A stretch of DNA of 14,917 nucleotides from positions 1 through 14,917 of the forward strand of contig DBCM01000065.1 in assembly GCA_002293045.1 (NCBI GenBank). Reading direction: 5' to 3'. Numbering within the stretch: the stretch's first letter is position 1; each line of letters starts with the position of its first letter. Of the stretch, positions 13,820-14,917 are shown piece after piece. The notes beneath the pieces are model-generated. The model searched no databases. It saw only the letters and a program-made list of their open reading frames with translations, and was not told the DNA's origin. The position numbers and the translations under genes were made by a program. The DNA is from Flavobacteriales bacterium UBA958 (GTDB lineage Bacteria > Bacteroidota > Bacteroidia > Flavobacteriales_D > Crocinitomicaceae).

Positions 13820-14917
13820 TTATTTCTTAATATCAAATCGATCGAGATTCATTACTTTATCCCATGCGCTGATGAAGTCTTTCACAAATTTCTCTTTCGC
13901 GTCTGAACTCGCATATACTTCTGCAATGGCGCGCAATTCAGAATGTGATCCAAAAATCAAGTCAGCCCGCGTAGCGGTCCATTTCACGCTTCCCGTTTTG
14001 CGATCTCTGCCTTCAAAAATCTCTTGTGTATCATCGATAGCTTTCCATGAAGTACTCATGTCTAACAGATTCACAAAGAAGTCGTTATTTAAGGTGCCAA
14101 CATTGTTGGTAAATACCCCATGTCGAGAATGGTTGTAATTTCCATCCAATACACGCAATCCGCCAACCAATACCGTCATTTCTGGAGCAGTAAGTGTCAA
14201 CAATTGCGCCTTATCCACTAATAATTCCTCGGTAGAAAACGTGTATTTTCCTTTGCTGTAGTTTCTAAATCCATCCGCCATAGGTTCGAGGAACGCAAAC
14301 GAATTCACATCCGTTTGGGCTTGGCTTGCATCCATGCGTCCTGCGGTAAATGGCACCGAGTAGGCAAAGCCTGCGTTTTTAATCGCTTGCTCAACCCCGG
14401 TATTTCCAGCCAGTACTATAAGGTCGGCCATAGAGATTTTACGCGTTCCCGATGTCTTGTGAAAATCCGCTTGTACTTTCGTTAATGCAGCAATGACCTT
14501 ATCCAATTGCGCAGGGTTGTTTGCTTCCCAGTGACGTTGTGGTTCGAGCATGATTCGCGCACCATTCGCGCCGCCTCGGCTGTCAGAACCTCTAAAGGTT
14601 GAAGCAGACGCCCACGCCGTACTCACCATTTCACCAATGGTTAAACCCGATGCCAAAATTAGTTTTTTCAAGGCCGTTACATCAGCTGCAGTTACCAAGG
14701 GATGATTCACAGCAGGGATTGGATCTTGCCAGATTAGAGTTTCCTTTGGAACTTCTGGTCCTAAGTATTTTACTTTCGGTCCCATGTCGCGGTGGGTGAG
14801 TTTAAACCAAGCCTTGGCAAAGGATAACTGAAATTCTTCCGGATGTTCATGGAATCTTTTTGAGATTTCATTGTATGCTGGGTCAAATCGCATCGAAAGA
14901 TCCGTGGTAAGCATGGT
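13820..14917 (-). CDS. katG: Catalase-peroxidase KatG, C-terminal half (5' end outside window)
   Basis: 365 residues are visible, ending DKVMNLDRFDIKK, against about 730-750 for the whole protein; the frame runs off the right edge. The part seen corresponds to M. tuberculosis KatG from about residue 376 on: LTTD contains the Asp of the proximal His-Trp-Asp triad (Asp381 there), and HRDMGP holds the mobile Arg418. Then follow YLGPEVP, WQDPIPAV, the SFRGSD-like STFRGSDSRGGANGARI, PFTAGRMDASQAQTDV, LTLTAPEMTVLVGGLRVL and NDFFVNLLDM of the heme-free C-terminal domain. The enzyme removes hydrogen peroxide as catalase and peroxidase, with heme held in the N-terminal half that is not in view. Convergent with the ars operon; the terminator at 13768-13795 ends it. 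Confidence 0.97.
   Translation of the reverse strand, partial: TMLTTDLSMRFDPAYNEISKRFHEHPEEFQLSFAKAWFKLTHRDMGPKVKYLGPEVPKETLIWQDPIPAVNHPLVTAADVTALKKLILASGLTIGEMVSTAWASASTFRGSDSRGGANGARIMLEPQRHWEANNPAQLDKVIAALTKVQADFHKTSGTRKISMADLIVLAGNTGVEQAIKNAGFAYSVPFTAGRMDASQAQTDVNSFAFLEPMADGFRNYSKGKYTFSTEELLVDKAQLLTLTAPEMTVLVGGLRVLDGNYNHSRHGVFTNNVGTLNNDFFVNLLDMSTSWKAIDDTQEIFEGRDRKTGSVKWTATRADLIFGSHSELRAIAEVYASSDAKEKFVKDFISAWDKVMNLDRFDIKK

Overview
The window looks like chromosomal DNA from a member of the Bacteroidota, probably Flavobacteriales. The evidence is a type IX secretion sorting domain on a large secreted protease, a TAnnTTTG-type promoter element, weak or absent Shine-Dalgarno sites, a DUF6428 protein in the arsenic operon (a Bacteroidota habit), and moderate GC with relatives all pointing the same way. 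The assignment to phylum is firm; the family is a guess.

Layout. Bases 1-3368 carry the 3' part of an outer-membrane TolC-type channel gene, then an EmrA/HlyD-type periplasmic adaptor and an EmrB/QacA-type 14-helix MFS transporter, spaced by a single base each: a tripartite drug efflux pump operon. An atypical short-chain dehydrogenase (3402-4067) follows on the same strand. It meets a convergent malic enzyme gene (4064-5665, minus strand) so closely that the two stop codons share one TTAA. A 246-base divergent intergenic region with two inverted repeats leads to a secreted DNA/RNA non-specific endonuclease (5912-7162) and a 976-residue M43-family metalloprotease with PKD, SprB-like and T9SS sorting domains (7268-10198). 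These two probably act outside the cytoplasm, in nutrient breakdown. A hairpin repeat and a small DUF3291/ABM-like gene on the minus strand come next.

Bases 10649-12886 form a compact arsenic resistance operon: an ArsR operator palindrome, arsR, a DUF6428 gene, acr3 (arsenite efflux) and a thioredoxin-type arsC (arsenate reductase), with overlapping or nearly touching genes. Arsenate would be reduced by ArsC, arsenite exported by Acr3, and ArsR would release its operator when arsenite is present. Beyond 13820 lies the C-terminal half of katG on the minus strand, running out of the window.

The most unusual part is 12731-13770. The last 156 bases of arsC are present twice in direct orientation, 880 bases apart, with six differences that are mostly silent. 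Between the copies is a 720-base insert holding a 5'-truncated YhcG/DUF1016 PDDEXK nuclease gene that also carries a nonsense codon. The distal copy, not the one attached to the complete arsC, sits next to the terminator. This is the footprint expected of foreign DNA that integrated at the 3' end of arsC and brought its own replacement end, and has since decayed.
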